A stretch of 64,000 nt of DNA, from assembly GCF_014839805.1 (NCBI RefSeq), contig NC_051129.1, positions 7,816,920 through 7,880,919 on the forward strand, in the 5' to 3' direction. This document shows, in pieces, positions 12,786 through 24,396 of this stretch (position 1 is the first letter of the stretch; each line of letters opens with the position of its first letter). The DNA is from Manduca sexta. Its lineage: Eukaryota; Arthropoda; Insecta; Lepidoptera; Sphingidae. Made by a program: the position numbers and the translations under genes. The notes beneath the pieces are model-generated. The model worked only from the letters and a program-made list of their open reading frames with translations. It had not been told where the DNA came from and searched no databases.

Positions 12786-14404
12786 CAACTTCTTTCAATT
12801 ATACAAAATTAAATAATAAATTAATAAAAAACAAAAAATCTAATATAATTTTAATTATCCCATCGTCGTTACACCGACTTTAGATTTCTTAATTGAATCG
12901 GTCGGCGAGTTACGCGTACCACTTTTATTGATTTTTACTCTTCCTTCTATCGTATTCGTATCAAATAAACTAAAAATTACTTTAATTTATACTGCAGGTA
13001 AGTATATAAGGATACAGTATGAATGAAAATGATAGGTTAAAGTTAAATAATTACGCAACCTTCACAATCCGGTCCGCACAATGAAATAATAATACAAACA
13101 AAGTACACAAAGAGTGTACAAAGAAAATATTATACCGTTTTCATAACAATCCCCTTTACGTACAAGTAACTGTTTAACATAATGCTGCTATATTCAGTGA
13201 GAAGAAATTAAACTGTTCCCCTGGGTAATCCGCCAAGGGAGAATACTACCTTGACCATAGTAAAATTAATTCGCAGTGTACTAATGTGGCTTTATAAACG
13301 GTTTATTTAAATTTCGAACACATTCGAAGCCGAGGTGATTATATAAGGCCAGTTTGCTAGTCATAACTGTATATTTTTATGTGAAAAAGGCACAAAGGCT
13401 TTTATTTTAACCTTTATTCGCTGCGTCATTGTGACAGTAAAATTACTTGATATATGCGTCATTTTTATCACGATTACGGCACTGTTTCCGCCTGTTACTA
13501 AATTTAATTGGTTAATGTTTTTCACTAGAATAATAATAAAAAATGATTCTTATTTTTTTACTAATTAAGAAAGGGTAGGTCATTATAGTTTTGTATTAAG
13601 AATTAGATCGTTATTCGCATGATCCAAAGTGTTTGGACTTGCACTACTGATTCAACAACTTGTAATCCTCGTCTTGCACTAAGTACATTCATTAGTATTA
13701 ATTAATTTTGTAGAGTGTAACGCACCCAACGACTAACGATTTATTTACAAAGTCTGAGTGAAACTTGTTGTTATCGTAAAAACCAGGAAATAAACACCGA
13801 CCGCGCGTTCCGTTGAATATTCAATGGTGTTTTTAGGAAACTTCAGTATCCGTTAATATTAACTAGAAAATAATGTTTATGATTATCTTTTGTTACTTGT
13901 TGCTTTAGAAGTTCGAAATGAAGATGGGTTTAAGGTAATATTTTGTGTTGGTTTTACATAGCTTAGCGCCTCAATGTTCAACATAAAAAGGTGAAACGTA
14001 CAATTTAAATTAGGAAATAAAATCTTTTGGGTTTTTTATCCACAAATATAATAATATCAATAGTTTATTTCAGACAAATATAAATGAACGGTTACAGATA
14101 TTCAGCATCATCAGATTGGACACAAAATGATAAGCACTATAAGGACATCTGGTGACTAATCAATTACTTTGCTCTACACTAAACTAGGTTTAACCTGTGT
14201 CTTAAATATAAGTACTAATTACTGCGTTGAACTGTACGCACATCAATTCATGATACCGAGTTGGGTAAGACATAGGTGCATTATTTAGGTCTCTTTGTAC
14301 TTCTTCATGAAATTAACTGGTTGCATGTTGCAGGTATTACGGTTTTTAAACGAATGCAACAAAGACGGTATATGTAACAATATTATTTTATTTTATATTC
14401 ATAA
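12786..14404. other. Non-coding stretch, nothing recognised
   Basis: I find no open frame of note and no known repeat in this AT-rich interval. Confidence 0.4.
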
Positions 14405-14419
14405 AACAAAAAAAAAAAC

Positions 14420-14667
14420 ACACATTACGCGTTTATCCCGATGGGGTCGGCAGCGGTACAACTAGGGCACCTGATTTTTGCCAAGCGTGTTCTGTCCCAT
14501 GGTGTAATAGAAGGCGAGTTTATCGCCTTATCGGACACAAATTTCAAACTCCGAGCTTACACTGACCAGAAAAATCCTATATCACTTTACTTGACCTGAG
14601 ATTCGAACCAGGTACCTTAGAGCAGCGGTCATACCGCGCACGTAACACAACTACACCACCGAAGCAA
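14420..14667 (-). mobile_element. SINE A copy, near full length
   Basis: The minus strand has the tRNA-like head with B box (reverse of 'gattcgaaccaggtacc' near 14590), the body ('tcgccttatcggacacaaat' reversed) and a tail region bordered by an A-rich run at 14407-14418. Confidence 0.75.
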
Positions 14668-15179
14668 TCTGTATAATTTTCAAAGTAATCGAGCTTTGGT
14701 ATTATTGGGCGATAAAATATTTAAAAAAAAATACTTTTCCCATTTTCGTTTTAAAAATATATCCTGAACAAATAAAATATTCGGCGCGGTGTCGCGTTTT
14801 CGGAGACAGAGTTTCGTCTTCAACCCTGTCAAACTGTCACGAATTGCCGGTTAGGAAGAAAAACCATCATTCGAACGTCACATTAAAATAGTGAAAGTTT
14901 AATAAGTCCAAAATGCCGGTAAAAATTATAACAATATCCGAAACAGCTTTAATTTCTTCTTTGGATAAAAAAAAAAATGTTATTAAACCATTTTGGATAT
15001 TAAACAAATTTGTGAAGTTATAGTTTTTCAGAAAAATAATAATCGTTCGGTGTTTCGGATTTCCTTGAAGTGTGACTGATATAAATGGTCATATTAACTT
15101 GGATGCTATTTTTCTAGTTTTTATGAGAGCATTAATTTGGCGGCTCATTCACTGTATTGCTATGTTCAGTAAATCGGGA

Positions 15180-15370
15180 AGAAGTGCTTTAGGGCTACGA
15201 AGTTACCGGCCGAGCGACACCACGAGCGGTTTTGTGTCACTAGCGCCGTGTGAGCGAGATAGATATACCGGGGAATAGGAAGGATGTCTGACACAGAGTA
15301 GTGTGGATAGCACCGTCAGCCGCCTGCCGCGCCGTTCGCCGCTTAGTCCGCTTTCGTGGCTTGGCCCTTT
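15180..15370. promoter_or_regulatory. GC-rich, CpG-rich tract; possible promoter or 5' exon
   Basis: This tract is visibly richer in G, C and CpG than its surroundings ('gccgcctgccgcgccgttcg' at 15319). It contains no long open frame with a domain. CpG-rich islands in otherwise AT-rich insect DNA often mark transcription starts or first exons, so this is flagged as a possibility only, with no strand chosen. Confidence 0.2.
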
Positions 15371-15851
15371 GTTTTGCTTTTTATACAGTATGTGGGCAAA
15401 GACAAGATCTTATAAGGTTACCTATCTGTTAAGTTTCCTTCTTTACAGAAAAAAAAGTCCCTGAACCTCTTCTTTTAGTCATCACGTTATTTTTAACTTT
15501 CTAATTTATTAGCTTTCGTCCACGTGTAAAGCCCCTGGAATAAAAAAAGCGCTCCACAATAATGTAGCTTCCTATTAGTGAAGGAATTCTTAGAAAGGGT
15601 GTAGTCATTTCAGAGATTAGCGATTTTAAATAAACAAAGACTAAAGTTTACAGATGACGTCTTAAACACAAGTCACACGTCATAAACGTGTCAGCATAAA
15701 GTACAGTAGAAGGCATATTACAAGGGTAGTTTTTTGTTTCTTTGTTGTAACGTATATAGATGGTAGTCATTTAATTGAGTTTTTTTGTCCACAGTTGCCA
15801 GCTGGGGGGATAGCAACAAAATGATTGTAGTAAATGATAATTATCGATTCA

Positions 15852-16030
15852 GGGGCCTTATTCTCTATCCCGCACGTTATTTAAACAGTGTGTAACAAGC
15901 ACGTAACACAACGCATCATGTTTAGGACTATAGACATTTGGCTTACAGAATACCATTCCACGTACATTTCTCGAAGATAACATGACACGGCCGCGTTACG
16001 CGTTTACACTATCGTACAGAATAAGGGCCC
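15852..16030. mobile_element. MITE-like element with imperfect terminal inverted repeats
   Basis: The left end GGGGCCTTATTCT (15852-15864) and the reverse complement of the right end (GGGCCCTTATTCT, 16018-16030) match at 12 of 13 positions. Length is 179 bp with no coding capacity. No convincing target duplication is seen. SINE A sequence follows about 45 bp to the right. Confidence 0.55.
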
Positions 16031-16074
16031 AGAACGGATATACTTTGCATTACCTACTCGTGTAAATAACTTAA

Positions 16075-16215
16075 AGGAGTCGGCAGTAGTGCAACCAGGG
16101 CACCAGTTTTCATCACGTGAGCCAATCCCATGGTGTGATAGGGGGCGAGCCTTTTGCCATATCAGGCACAAATTCCAGACTCGGGGTACATATTAAGAAG
16201 AAAAATACAATATTT
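16075..16215 (-). mobile_element. SINE A copy, 5'-truncated
   Basis: The plus strand carries 'gtgcaaccagggcacc', 'cccatggtgtgatagggggc' and 'caggcacaaattccagactc', which is SINE A body in reverse. The tRNA-like head is missing. Confidence 0.65.
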
Positions 16216-16628
16216 AGTAGTCTCAGAGCTAGTTCGGTCTCCTCATACACACAGGCTAATTTTCGATGCCAGGGTACCGACAACAAAGTAATGCAACAAA
16301 GTTACAAGTTTCATCGAGAATAGTCATTATACAAACTTCATTACTTTGATGTGTTTACTTCGAGACTTAAGCCATTTCCTACAACGGAGTTAATTCTAAG
16401 TTAGTACATTAAATTAGCCCTATGAAACTTATAATGTTGGTTCATGAGTGAGTCTTGGTGGAGTTCAGCTTGGTCTTTCTTTTTCCTTCTTTTTTTCTCT
16501 GTATTTTACGTAAGAACTACTATCCTATTTAATTTTTCCCACTCACCTTTCTTGGACTATACTTATGTTTTGTCCATGAGAGATTTCAAATATTTACCAC
16601 CAGTAATATAAAAATGTTCTTATCTGAC

Positions 16629-16856
16629 TGCTTCAGTGACGTAGTTGTAATGTGTTTATTGCGTATGCGGTACGAATACGACTATGGCGTTGAGGTCCTG
16701 GGTTCGAATTCCGGGTCGGACAAAGTAGTATATTTTTTTTCTCGGTTTCAGCCGATCGGCTCGGCGATAGGCTCTCCTCCTATCACATCATAGGACGGAA
16801 TGCATTTGGCCGTAAGTGGGTGCCTTGCTTACCCGTAATAAAGCGTAATGTGTGTA
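16629..16856 (+). mobile_element. SINE A copy, full length
   Basis: It begins with a tRNA-like head ('tgcttcagtgacgtagttg', B box 'gggttcgaattcc' at 16700), followed by the SINE A body ('gcgataggctctcctcctat'). The flanks 'atgttcttatct' (from 16614) and 'atgttctatct' (16860-16870) look like a decayed target duplication. Confidence 0.75.
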
Positions 16857-16915
16857 TGTATGTTCTATCTTGTTTGCATAATTGCGTCGACCGAGGATTG
16901 CGTCGATCAAGGCGT

Positions 16916-17010
16916 AGTCATCTCTCGTCAGTCGTAATTCTATTGGACCCCTCACTTTGTTCACCATCAGATTTAGAGGGGCCCTTTGCCGTGTCCGTAT
17001 CTAAATAAAA
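16916..17010 (-). repeat. Family D repeat, minus fragment
   Basis: The reverse complement reads 'cactttgccgtg'-like text, 'atctgatggtgaac' and 'ctgacgagagatgac', matching the 5' part of family D seen at 31716. Confidence 0.5.
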
Positions 17011-19279
17011 ATGTATTTTTCAATTAACAATAATATCTATAAAATGTAGACAACAGTGCTAATATAATTTAAGATATACACTCGGCTACTGCGTTGTCAG
17101 TTCCTTTTTCTTGGCTTGGTTTGAAACTCTTCATATTCAATACTGACGTGCAACACTATTTTCATTTCAACGTGTTATGTATAACAACAACAGCTACACA
17201 AAAAGTGACAAAATGCCAAACCTTCATTGTATGTCTCATTGTGTATATGTCGGATATGTTTCAGAAACTTTTGTTATGATTGTTTAATGTCTATTACATT
17301 TATTGTTTATATAATAAAGAATTTTAAGGTATTGCGAATATAGTCTATAATAATGTATTAATTAAAATAAAAAGAAGATAATTTTAAGCTATTCATGAAT
17401 TCATTCCTTAAAAATATCAAAACCCGTTTATACCTGTCTCGCCCGCTTTACCTTTTATTATAAGAAAATTGAAATTCTTCTCTGCAATGAAATTTGCATC
17501 AAACAGTTTTAATCCGAGTGGGCAGACTAGGTGCTATTTATTTCTTCACTCGGAAATATTATCAAGTGATTCTAAAAGTTCAATGAATTGAAAATAATTG
17601 CACGATATAAATGTCAATTTATAGTATTTTATACTCAGTACGTCAATTATTAGAGGTTTCATATACCTATAGTACATGACATTAATATGAAACAATCCAA
17701 GAGTTATCAAAATTTAAGAAATAACATACAAGTCGGTGATTGAAAGAATAATAATAAGTGTGCAGGTCTTGTACAGGTGTTATTTACGTCCAGAAATCTT
17801 TACGAACTGTTTTGTATGAGTTGGGAAATATAATTTTAAAAGCGTGGGTCGCCGGCATGGCAAAACGCTTCGAATAAATAACTGAAAACTTTTTCAATTT
17901 CATCCCGCGATCCGCAAATTGTGTTTTGCGTTTGAGTAAATCGGGAAATGAATAACAAATTTCGGCTTCCATAATCAACGAAAGGAAAGTTAATTGCGTT
18001 TCCTCAGGTTCGCTTGACACGAAACTCTTTTACTTTTCTATTAAGTTTTATTTTCTAAGAAGTTTTTCCGCATGGCAGCGGAGCGTGCGAGCTATCGTTC
18101 TGTTATTTGCTATGACATCTGAGAAAACACGGAGCTAATTAACTCCTGTCGATAATCTCGTATTTCCTCAGCAAAAAGATAAACGTGAGCTAATTACGTA
18201 TGAAGATATAAAATAGTTTCTGTATTGACGATTCTTACCAGTTATTGTTAATTATTTTAATACGGTTCCTTTAGCATTTTGTAAGATTTCAACGAAACAA
18301 AATGCTACTACATTTTGATTTTGATGTTTAAAGGATTTCGTGAAGCTATTTTACCGTTGGAATTATTCAAGTTATCTTTGTATACAGCTATGCTAATAAC
18401 ACTACCAACCACGTCCACAACAATAGAATGATCACGCCAAATTTTGTAGTATCGAACAATAATCAGGGATCGAAAACAATGTGGGATTAATCGGACAAAC
18501 GGTTGTGTGAGGAACAATGTCGAGTTTTGCATATTCATCGGCTATTAATTCAATTTTCATTGGCGGTTTTCACTAAGCGCGTTGATTTTGGTTCATTTGT
18601 CACTTTTCACATGAATAATTCTCGAAATCTTTGTTTATTGTTGCCACTTGTCGTCGGGTGTATCAAAAAGCGGCACGTTCCATGAAAGATACGTATCTAC
18701 AGTTGTCGATCGTGTTACAGTTGGTTGGTCCAGTCCAAAATAATTTCATTTAAAATGGATGTCATCAACGGAAAATTTCTTACTAACACCATGTTAAGTA
18801 GATGATCGTGTTACAACGTGTATGAGAAATAAAATTTGAATGGTTTTAAAATTGAAAACGTGGTTTTGTCATTTATTCGATACATCGCAGTATTTGGTGG
18901 CGCACAGATTTCATTTGAAGTGCATACAATATCCGGGGATTTGCGTTGTGTCTTTATTTTTCATGTCACGGTATTGCTTTATGCGTTTGTTTGTTGTGGA
19001 CCAAAACTGTGTAGTATAACTGATACACTGTGTTAAAACTGACCTAAAAGGTGTATAAACGTAAAAATCATGTTGGAAATTGATCGACTAATTTTACATC
19101 AGACAAGAACAAGTTTTTACTCAGTGTAGAATAACTAAGTAGATAGTTTGTTGTAAAATAACTGACGTAATCACGTCATTATTTTATATACAATTTTACT
19201 CATTTAATGTCATTAAAATTATTAATACGAAAGTTGAAGCAGGTTAAACAGATTTGAATAAATTCTGGCACAGTGATAG
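17011..19279. other. Non-coding stretch, nothing recognised
   Basis: The region holds only 60- to 78-codon frames on both strands, none with a domain, signal peptide or conserved motif. No repeat family is recognised. Confidence 0.4.
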
Positions 19280-19283
19280 ACTA

Positions 19284-19457
19284 TGTTTTTTTTTATTGGC
19301 TTTGCAAACGAGTATGCTGTCTGCCCGATGGTGAGCAGCATCCGCCGGGATGCGTTGGCTACCGCGAGGTGAGCACTCTCTTTAAGCCTCATTTAAAGAT
19401 GGATAAGTCATACCGCTCGGGGAACACCGATGCAGGGAGTTCATTCCTAAGTCTTTG
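19284..19457 (+). repeat. Interspersed repeat fragment ('gatggtgagcag' type)
   Basis: It begins with a T run and continues 'attggctttgcaaacgag', 'ctgcccgatggtgagcagc' and 'ggctaccgcgaggtgagcac'. Text of this type is common as dispersed repeats in Lepidoptera. It is GC-richer than the flanks. The overlapping 61-codon frame is not a gene. Confidence 0.5.
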
Positions 19458-19610
19458 ATAAAAATTATAATGAATTAACCCAAGACGTGGTATGATAAAA
19501 TACTGGCTGTATTTAATTCAGAAAAAACCAATAGTGAGTATTTTACTTTCAGATTAGTTATCACGCAAACGAAGCCTCGAAACACCTCGTATTTACAAAA
19601 AAACAACAAG

Positions 19611-19800
19611 AATAACACGCCTTTGTCCTCGATGGGGAAGGCAGAAGTGCAACTAGAACAGTGGGCTATTAGCCATGTTCGTTGTAGGGTTGATATTGTG
19701 CAGAAAAAACTTATATTACTTTGCCTGACTCGAGATTCAGGATCGAAACCTTAATGGTATGGTAGTACCACGCACTCAATACAACTACGCCACAAAGTAT
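19611..19800 (-). mobile_element. SINE A copy, internally deleted
   Basis: The tail ('cgatggggaaggcagaagtg'), part of the body and the tRNA-like head ('acaactacgccac' near 19780) are present in reverse orientation, but the central segment is missing. Confidence 0.6.
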
Positions 19801-20076
19801 TAATATATTTTTATTTTAAAAACGTATTAACAAATAGGTTAAATCCATTAGTTCGTTTTTAAAAGCACGCTCGCCACATACTCGACAATTAAAAGGTGAA
19901 CGGGGCTTTATCAAGCCTGTAATTATTGACAAATTAAATATGAATAAAGTAATGAATAGGTCTTTTCACCGAGCACATTATCTGCTACTAATTTCTGTTA
20001 TTAAAAGTAATTATATCGTAGCTCGATTTTTTTTTACTAACATTTGCTAACATTTCCGCCCGCGCGCAATTGTTTA

Positions 20077-20369
20077 TCCGGGATAAACCTTTGCTTTATA
20101 TTTGCTCGGCATGAAATGGAACCTTTATTTTAGACTTATTTAGACTTCTAGGAATACATCGGGGAAAAATATTAACAATTTCATGACAGTTTTTGCGATG
20201 TGTACATTGTACAATTACATACATCCGGGATAAACCCTTGCTTTATATTTGCTCGGCATGAAATGGAACCTTTATTTTAGACTTATTTAGACTTCTAGGA
20301 ATACATCGGTGAAAAATATTAACAATTCCATGACAGTTTTTGCGATGTGTACATTGTACAAATACATAG
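20077..20369. repeat. 147-bp direct tandem duplication
   Basis: Unit one starts at 20077 and unit two at 20224. Over about 143 aligned bases I count only about four substitutions, so the duplication is recent relative to the repeats around it. Each unit ends in a near-palindromic 'tgtacattgtaca'. No gene is contained. Confidence 0.9.
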
Positions 20370-20550
20370 ACAGATAAAAATTCTAAAACCTGTTGTTTGG
20401 CTTTTGTTGCTTTAATAAAGACCCGCCATATTCGATTTATTTTATATATCTATAATTTAATGTGCATATATTGGCCTATAACAATTTTATTATATGTAAA
20501 GAAATTTACGTGATTTTATAAGGATGGAAAAAGAATTTAATCATAAATAA

Positions 20551-20802
20551 GCACACGCATCACGCTATTATCCCCGAAGAGGAAGGCAGAGGCGCTACTA
20601 GGGCATCCAACTTTTGGCACGTGTGTTCCGTCCCATGATGTGCAAGAAGGCGAGCCCATCGCCATATCGGACATAATTCCCAAATTTCAGTCTGATACTG
20701 AGTAGAAAAACCTAATAACATTTTGCCTAATCGGGGATTCGAACTCGGAACCTCAGAGCAGTAGTCATATCGCGCACGCAATACAACTATGCCACCTTAG
20801 CA
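20551..20802 (-). mobile_element. SINE A copy, full length
   Basis: It has all SINE A landmarks in reverse: tail 'ccgaagaggaaggcagaggc', body 'ccgtcccatgatgtgcaaga', B box reversed 'ggggattcgaactc' (20731-20744), A-box region to 20802. The 73-codon frame across it is a by-product. Confidence 0.8.
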
Positions 20803-20867
20803 ACAAAAGGATTTGTTTTAAGATTATATTTATAGTAGCTTTAAAAAGGTTTTCTGGTAAGAGTCCC

Positions 20868-20995
20868 GCTTTATATTTTCTCGGGATAAAAAGTAGTTTA
20901 TGTCCTTGCCAGGGAATCAAATTATTTTTAAACCAATTTCATTGAAATTAGTTCAAAAATATTATCTGCGGGAAAAAATATTATCTACGTAAATA
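20868..20995 (+). repeat. Interspersed repeat fragment (as at 1011)
   Basis: The text 'cgggataaaaagtagtttat' followed by 'gtccttgccagg' and 'caatttcattgaaattagtt' matches the common lepidopteran string at 1011-1149 with substitutions. Confidence 0.5.
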
Positions 20996-20999
20996 CTTT

Positions 21000-21970
21000 T
21001 CGTAGGTTATCTTTTAGTTTTCCTCGATTTTACTCTGTTATGAATTAAATATTTTATTAATAGAGCTTTTTGGAGTACGAATGTTTTTATTATTTTAAAT
21101 CCCGCTTGACTTTTAGTTTTTTCGGGTTCTCCATCTATAAATTTAAACGATATCCATGTAAATCATTATTAACACCATCGGCCAATGGATTAAGCCGCCA
21201 TGATGGAATCGGCCTGCATTTAGAGACTTCCTGCGCTCCTTAACATTTAAATATACGGTACAGATTATCTAATCATATTGTCATAGTAGAAATATTTTAA
21301 ACACAAATTATTATTGAATGTTACATTTATATTGTAAAGAAATGTATCCATGTAATAAAATAACAGAACCCAGTAAGTTTGTATGGAAAAAGTAACAAAA
21401 AAGTGTAAAACTAAAATACGAATCAGTTTATTTTTTAAATCTTTTCTGCTTGTTAGTGCACATATCCGAAACGACTCAACAGCTTTTGATGTAGTTTTTA
21501 AAGTTAAACAGAGTTTAATTAGGAGCATAGTATATGCTTTGTTTTAAAATCGTATACCGGAAAAAAGTTATAGTAATTTTAAGATATTTGCAATTTACTT
21601 TAAAATTATGGTTTGGATTATTTTTATTATTCTATGTGGGCAGACTAAAATTAACACATAATAAAATGGAGAATATTTTAAAATATTTTTTTACACTGAC
21701 ACGAGATTACCTTTTTGTACGCATTGCTAGAGATATTACTGAAAATTACTTTGATGAAATAATATCAATACCTGGGAATGTAGAGGTAACGAGGTTGTTA
21801 ATCGTAATTGGTTCCATATCAATACGATAGGAGGGTTCCTTAATCATTTTAATAATATTGTTACGTCATCCCCTCGATCCTTTAAGGGTGGATACGAGTG
21901 TTTAATTGATACTCACGACGTTTATGTGTATTGTGAATGGAGTACGATTTTGGCACCAATGATGTGGCCT
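21000..21970. other. Non-coding stretch, nothing recognised
   Basis: Two AT-rich frames (87 codons minus, 98 codons plus, 21265-21830) have no domain. Their I/L/F/K-rich composition is what random AT-rich DNA gives. Confidence 0.4.
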
Positions 21971-21976
21971 TTACGT

Positions 21977-22195
21977 CTGTGCTAATATTATAAAGCTGAA
22001 GATTATATATATATAATATATATTAATTAAAATAATTTAAAATCTGAAGAGTTTGTTGGAACGCGCTAATCCTAGGAACTACTAAACTGATTTAGATTTT
22101 TTTTCACTTTAGAAATCTACATTATTCCTCCGTGCTGTAGGTCACTTTTTATCCAAGATTTTTTTTTCACACGGGCGGAACTGCAGGTAATATTT
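21977..22195 (+). mobile_element. Helitron-like fragment, interrupted by TA repeat
   Basis: The start 'ctaatattataaagctgaag' and 'gagtttgttggaacgcgcta' resemble the start of the Helitron-like element at 52178. A TA-rich stretch (22005-22025) separates two copies of 'ctgaaga', as if expanded inside the element. The 3' part ends 'acgggcggaactgcag' without a clean CTAG end. Confidence 0.45.
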
Positions 22196-22321
22196 TTATT
22201 ATAGAGGCAAGTATCGGAAAGGTTTTGTATTGCAAATTGTTATGTCTGCTTACCTTGTTTTGTATTGTCTGTAGCGAAACCGTGCTGCTTTTAAGTCTCT
22301 TTTCTTTGAGTATTCTTACGT

Positions 22322-22460
22322 ATTATAAAACAAAGTCCCTCCGCGTCTGTCTGTCTGAACGCGATAAACTCAAAAACTACCAAACGGATTTCGATGATAT
22401 TTGATGTGGAGATAGCTTGAGACCCTGAGAAGGACAGGCAATTTCATCCCGTAAAAATTC
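22322..22460 (+). mobile_element. Helitron-like fragment (second type)
   Basis: The text 'acaaagtccctccgcgtctg' and 'aaactcaaaaactaccaaac' matches 52855-52915. The 3' terminus is absent. Confidence 0.45.
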
Positions 22461-22761
22461 TTAATAATTTTATAACATTATCAGCAAAAATATGTCCCTG
22501 TCTTTCTCTAGCTGACAACAGACTGTAGATAATTAGCAGTAAAACCGTTCAGAATTTCCAATTACAGAGCATTAAATTGTTAACACGTTGGATTAGTCTT
22601 AACATGTTTGATGGGACTTGTCTAATTCCTTGTAATTGGCTATAATCTTCAAACCATAATGACATAGCTTACATATTTCTCTCTAGCGACAGAAAAAAGT
22701 GAGGCGCTGATACCTAACCAAGACTTTCGCAGACCTTGGATATGCTCATCCTACAATAGAT

Positions 22762-22986
22762 TGCCTCAGTGGTCTAATGGTGTTGCGTGCGATTTAAGCT
22801 CTAAGATCCCAGTTTCGAATCCTGATAGGTATTGGATTTCCTTTTCTGTATCAATTCAGAACTGGTGCCCAATATGGCGAGAGGTTTACCCACATCATGG
22901 GATGGAACATACACGGCAAAAACTAAGCGCCCTAGTTGTATTTGCCTACCACTTTAGAGATAAATGCATGATGTTTTTTTTTTATT
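22762..22986 (+). mobile_element. SINE A copy, near full length
   Basis: It has a tRNA-like head ('tgcctcagtggtctaatggt', diverged B box 'gtttcgaatcctg'), the SINE A body and a T-rich junction at 22976-22983. Confidence 0.75.
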
Positions 22987-23280
22987 GGCAGAGCTCTGTA
23001 CTAGCTACCTACTCCATCAAACTAAAATAGCTAAATAAAGTGAGAAATATACTACAGAACCGTAATACATTTGCAGCACGCAATTTACAGGTTTCAATAT
23101 GAAATGTTACGAGAAATTGTCGGATATGACAAGATTTTGATTCTCATTGTAATGATTGATTTGATTTGACAAGTCTTCTTGGAAAATTAAGGAAAATTTC
23201 ATTTGGTTATACGGTGAAGTGAATGACTATTGGAAAAAATATATGTTCTAGTATGGATTTTGTTTTATGCCTACAAAACT

Positions 23281-23322
23281 TCTGCGAGAAAGAGAGAGAG
23301 AGAGAAGTAGAGAAAGAAAGAG
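23281..23322. repeat. Purine-rich GA simple repeat
   Basis: An imperfect GA/GAAA tract on the plus strand. It generates a charged E/R/K stretch in the overlapping small frame, which is not evidence of a gene. Confidence 0.8.
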
Positions 23323-23360
23323 CCGCTGTTGGCAGTTTTGTCTGCATCCTGAAAATCCAA

Positions 23361-23483
23361 GTGCACAAGTGTGTGCAATACACAGGTGCACTCTCTATTT
23401 CTTCCCTTACATAGTCCGATGAGACGGCAATCTCACATGACCGGAGGGAGATCAGACGCAGTATCACCGGCTTTATGTGCTTA
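23361..23483 (-). mobile_element. SINE B body fragment
   Basis: The reverse complement matches the middle of SINE B (compare 49077-49195): 'gcctgatctccctccggtc'-like text, then 'gccgtctcatcggactatg', then 'gcacctgtgtattgcacac'. Head and tail are missing. Confidence 0.65.
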
Positions 23484-24081
23484 AACCGGTTAGTAATGCC
23501 GGTTAATACCACAATATGAGAGAAAAAAGTCAAGTGACGTATTAGCTTTCTGCTTTATAAAATTAAACTCCCACTCCCTTCCAATTCCAATCCAAAATTG
23601 TGTATATTAGTGGCTGTATAACTGTTAACAATTCTTTGCGACTAACGACATTATCGACAAATTCCAATAAAAATTCCAGTAATTATAATGTGAAAAAACC
23701 ATTAAGCCATATTGTATTTAGGTCACAGCCCCGAAGGTACATCTTGGTACACATACATTTAATCGCATACCTTTATAATATGACAAATGGTTGACGTAAG
23801 TTAGAATGATGCGGGTATTTCCTTATTTGTATTTCCCACAATAAAGTAGGCCGTACTACGCGATACGACCCAAATGGTTAACAACAAATGAATTCATTAA
23901 TTTCTATTGAATTTTGATTTAAGTGAACACGTGAGACCCCATCTATGTGGGGCGTTTCAATTAAACATTTGATTGCATGTTTTGCTCGCGGCTACGTTGT
24001 GCAAAAATCATTTAGGGAATAAAATGTAACGTAGATTGTTATATAAAAGTTTTATACCTGTCGTTCAAAGTCAAAATAAAG

Positions 24082-24396
24082 TAATATCAGCCCTGTATTA
24101 TATATTGTCCTGCTGCTGGGCACGGACGTCCTCTACTAATGAGAGGGTTTAGGCTTTAGTCCACCACGCTGGCCCAGTGCCGATTGGTAGACTTCACACA
24201 CCCTCAAAATTCCTATAGAGAATTTCCCAAGTCTGCAGGTTTTTTTACGATGTTTTCGTTAACCGTTAAAATAAGCGATAATTCACAATATAATTTTTAG
24301 AAACGTCAGAGGTGTATGCCCTTTGGATTTGAACCTGCAGACATTCGTGTCGGAAGTCCATTCCACACCCAGTGACCCAACTAGGTTGTCGCTACT
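24082..24396 (-). mobile_element. SINE C copy
   Basis: On the minus strand it starts with a diverged tRNA-like head (A-box region reversed 'ccaactaggttgtcgc', B-box region reversed 'ggatttgaacctgc' at 24328) and ends with 'gggctgatatta', the SINE C tail. It shares its whole length with the copy at 34377. Confidence 0.75.

Noticed and set aside
20560..20781. 73-codon minus frame, and similar frames at 8359-8580, 7448-7630, 22761-23030, 26359-26706, 30596-30796 and 16117-16323
   Set aside because: All lie on SINE A copies. They resemble each other because the DNA is repeated, not because of a protein family.
21534..21830. 98-codon plus frame with hydrophobic stretches
   Set aside because: Leu/Ile/Phe/Lys-rich composition is expected from AT-rich DNA. 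There is no domain, leader or polyadenylation context.
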